A stretch of 5,695 bases of DNA from Defluviitaleaceae bacterium (GTDB lineage: Bacteria; Bacillota_A; Clostridia; Lachnospirales; WQUN01): positions 1-5,695 of the forward strand of contig WREB01000090.1 in the NCBI GenBank assembly GCA_009779525.1, read 5' to 3'. Every line of letters starts with the position of its first letter. The first letter of the stretch is position 1. Made by a program: the position numbers and the translations under genes. Below are positions 4,582-5,695 of the stretch, piece after piece. The notes beneath the pieces were generated by a model. That model had not been told where the DNA came from. It made no database searches and saw only the letters and a list, made by a program, of their open reading frames with translations.

Positions 4582-5695
4582 ATGGGCGGCGGCTACGATT
4601 TGAATGAAAACCAGGCGAGGGCGGTAATCCACAAAGACGGGCCGATGATGGTGCTTGCCGGGCCCGGTAGCGGAAAGACCGCGGTGATTACGCACAGGGC
4701 GCTGCACCTCGCCAAGGGACACGGCGTAAACCCCGCGGAGATTTTAGTGATCACATATTCGAAAGCCGCGGCGACGCAGATGCGCAGGCGGTACGTCGAG
4801 CAAGGCGGCTCCGATTCGGCGGTTTTCGGGACGTTTCACGCGGTCTTTTTCAGGATGCTTCGCGCGGGCGGCGGCTTGCCGGCCGATCAGGTGATTTCTG
4901 AGGAAGAACGCCGGACGGAAATAAAGAAGGCGCTCGCGTCGTTCGGTTACGACATGGAGGACGAATTCGTCGGCTCCGTCTTAAACGAGCTATCGCTGGT
5001 CAGGAACGAACTCTACGACATGCGCCACTACCACGCCGCCTCGATAGGGACGGACGACTTCAAGGCGCTTTCCGAAAGTTACGAAAAATTTAAGCGCGAA
5101 AACGGAAGATTCGATTTCGACGACATGCTCACCAGGTGCCACGAAATGCTTTCGAGCGACAAGGACGCTCTAAAAAAGTGGCGGGCGCGCTTCCGCTACA
5201 TGATGATCGACGAATTCCAGGACATTAACCGGGTGCAGTACGAATGCGTCAAGCTGCTCGCCGCCCCGGAAAACAACCTGTTCATAGTCGGCGACGACGA
5301 CCAGAGCATCTACCGGTTCAGGGGGGCGAGGCCCGAATTCCTCCTTAACTTTAGAAGCGACTACGCGGATACAGCCGAAGCGGTCCTGGATCTAAACTAC
5401 CGGTCCACCGATAAAATCATCGCCTGCGCCAACGGAATCATCGAAAAAAACCGGATTAGGTACGGAAAAAAAATAATCGGGACCGGGCGGGACGGCCCGA
5501 AAGTCGCGAAATTGATTCACGACGACCAAAACGCCGAGGCGGCGTACATCGCCCAGTCGATAAAAAAACGGAGCTCCAAGGGAATCGGGTACGGAGAAAC
5601 CGCCGTGATATACCGCATCAACATGCAGGCGCGCGCTTTCGTCGAGGCATTCCTCCACGCGAACGTCCCGTTTAACGTAAGGGACGGCGCCCCGA
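4582..5695 (+). CDS. UvrD/Rep/PcrA-type superfamily 1 DNA helicase, N-terminal part (runs off window)
   Basis: The first 371 residues of an ATP-dependent 3'-to-5' DNA helicase are present; related proteins are usually over 600 residues, so the rest lies beyond the right edge. SF1 motifs occur in order: Q motif LNENQARAV (7-15), Walker A AGPGSGKT (26-33), Ia VITYSKAAATQM (56-67), Ib FGTFHAVFFRML (82-93), motif II MMIDEFQDINRVQYE (207-221) with D210 and E211, motif III VGDDDQSIYRFRGA (236-249) with Q241, and motif IV LNYRST (271-276). The frame is intact. Such enzymes act in nucleotide excision repair, mismatch repair or fork restart; which one cannot be told, so no symbol is given. Start choice: ATG at 4582 begins close to the Q motif and follows TATAAT by six bases, with no ribosome site, suggesting a leaderless message. 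An in-frame ATG at 4558 would add MSTVYNAR, but the -10 box would then lie inside the coding region. Confidence 0.93.
   Translation, partial: MGGGYDLNENQARAVIHKDGPMMVLAGPGSGKTAVITHRALHLAKGHGVNPAEILVITYSKAAATQMRRRYVEQGGSDSAVFGTFHAVFFRMLRAGGGLPADQVISEEERRTEIKKALASFGYDMEDEFVGSVLNELSLVRNELYDMRHYHAASIGTDDFKALSESYEKFKRENGRFDFDDMLTRCHEMLSSDKDALKKWRARFRYMMIDEFQDINRVQYECVKLLAAPENNLFIVGDDDQSIYRFRGARPEFLLNFRSDYADTAEAVLDLNYRSTDKIIACANGIIEKNRIRYGKKIIGTGRDGPKVAKLIHDDQNAEAAYIAQSIKKRSSKGIGYGETAVIYRINMQARAFVEAFLHANVPFNVRDGAP

Noticed and set aside
5108..5332. Helicase motif variants (DEFQDIN, RFRGA) as a sign of a novel helicase class
   Set aside because: These variants occur in ordinary UvrD/PcrA-like helicases, and every other motif is standard.
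5466..5473. A8 run in the helicase gene as a possible programmed frameshift site
   Set aside because: The frame stays open through the run, with good protein sequence on both sides and no evident alternative product or stimulatory structure.
1..5695. CRISPR array, tRNA, riboswitch, insertion sequence, toxin-antitoxin or defence cassette
   Set aside because: No regular direct repeats, cloverleaf, aptamer-like leader, transposase motif or defence-associated domain was seen on either strand; the helicase alone does not make a defence system.

Overview
The window is a moderately GC-rich stretch of bacterial chromosome. The proteins resemble Firmicutes/Clostridia-type families: a GT4 glycosyltransferase opening MNIGIFTDTYHPQINGVVTS, a NatA/NatB-like ABC exporter with a PEERG loop, and a UvrD/PcrA-like helicase with the GDDDQSIYRFRGA motif. 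That placement rests on remembered family resemblance and is tentative. No rRNA, tRNA, CRISPR array, transposase, phage gene or toxin-antitoxin pair was seen.

Layout. Bases 2-172 (+) are the 3' end of a gene entering from the left, perhaps a VOC/glyoxalase-fold protein that stops early. Bases 173-470 lie between convergent genes and hold no convincing gene. They contain an imperfect palindromic REP/MITE-like repeat (236-301) and a strong hairpin (376-413) that looks like a two-way terminator. Bases 471-4458 (-) are a compact four-gene operon, in transcription order: a membrane-anchored TPR-like protein (GTG start), a GT4 glycosyltransferase, an ABC ATPase with a DUF4162-type tail, and an ABC-2 permease. 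Two of the three junctions are 4-base ATGA overlaps; the third is a 42-base gap. Bases 4459-4581 are a divergent promoter region with a near-consensus promoter for the operon (TTTACA, 17 bp, TATAAT), a TATAAT box placed as for a leaderless transcript of the rightward gene, and an 8-bp inverted repeat with one arm in each promoter. From 4582 a UvrD/Rep/PcrA-type superfamily 1 helicase runs off the right edge.

How the genes fit together. The ATPase and permease would form one exporter of the NatAB class. The glycosyltransferase most resembles enzymes that glycosylate lipids at the cytoplasmic face. The first protein has one N-terminal membrane helix and a cytoplasmic-looking helical-repeat tail, which would suit a membrane-attached scaffold. 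Co-transcription suggests a shared envelope role, but the exporter's substrate cannot be read from the sequence. The helicase is a separate DNA-repair or replication function.

I did not find evidence of a new defence or mobile system. The items most worth a second look are the palindromic repeat beside the shortened left-hand gene, the leaderless-looking helicase start, the paired half-sites between the divergent promoters, and the operon pairing an unrecognised TPR protein with a glycosyltransferase and an exporter.
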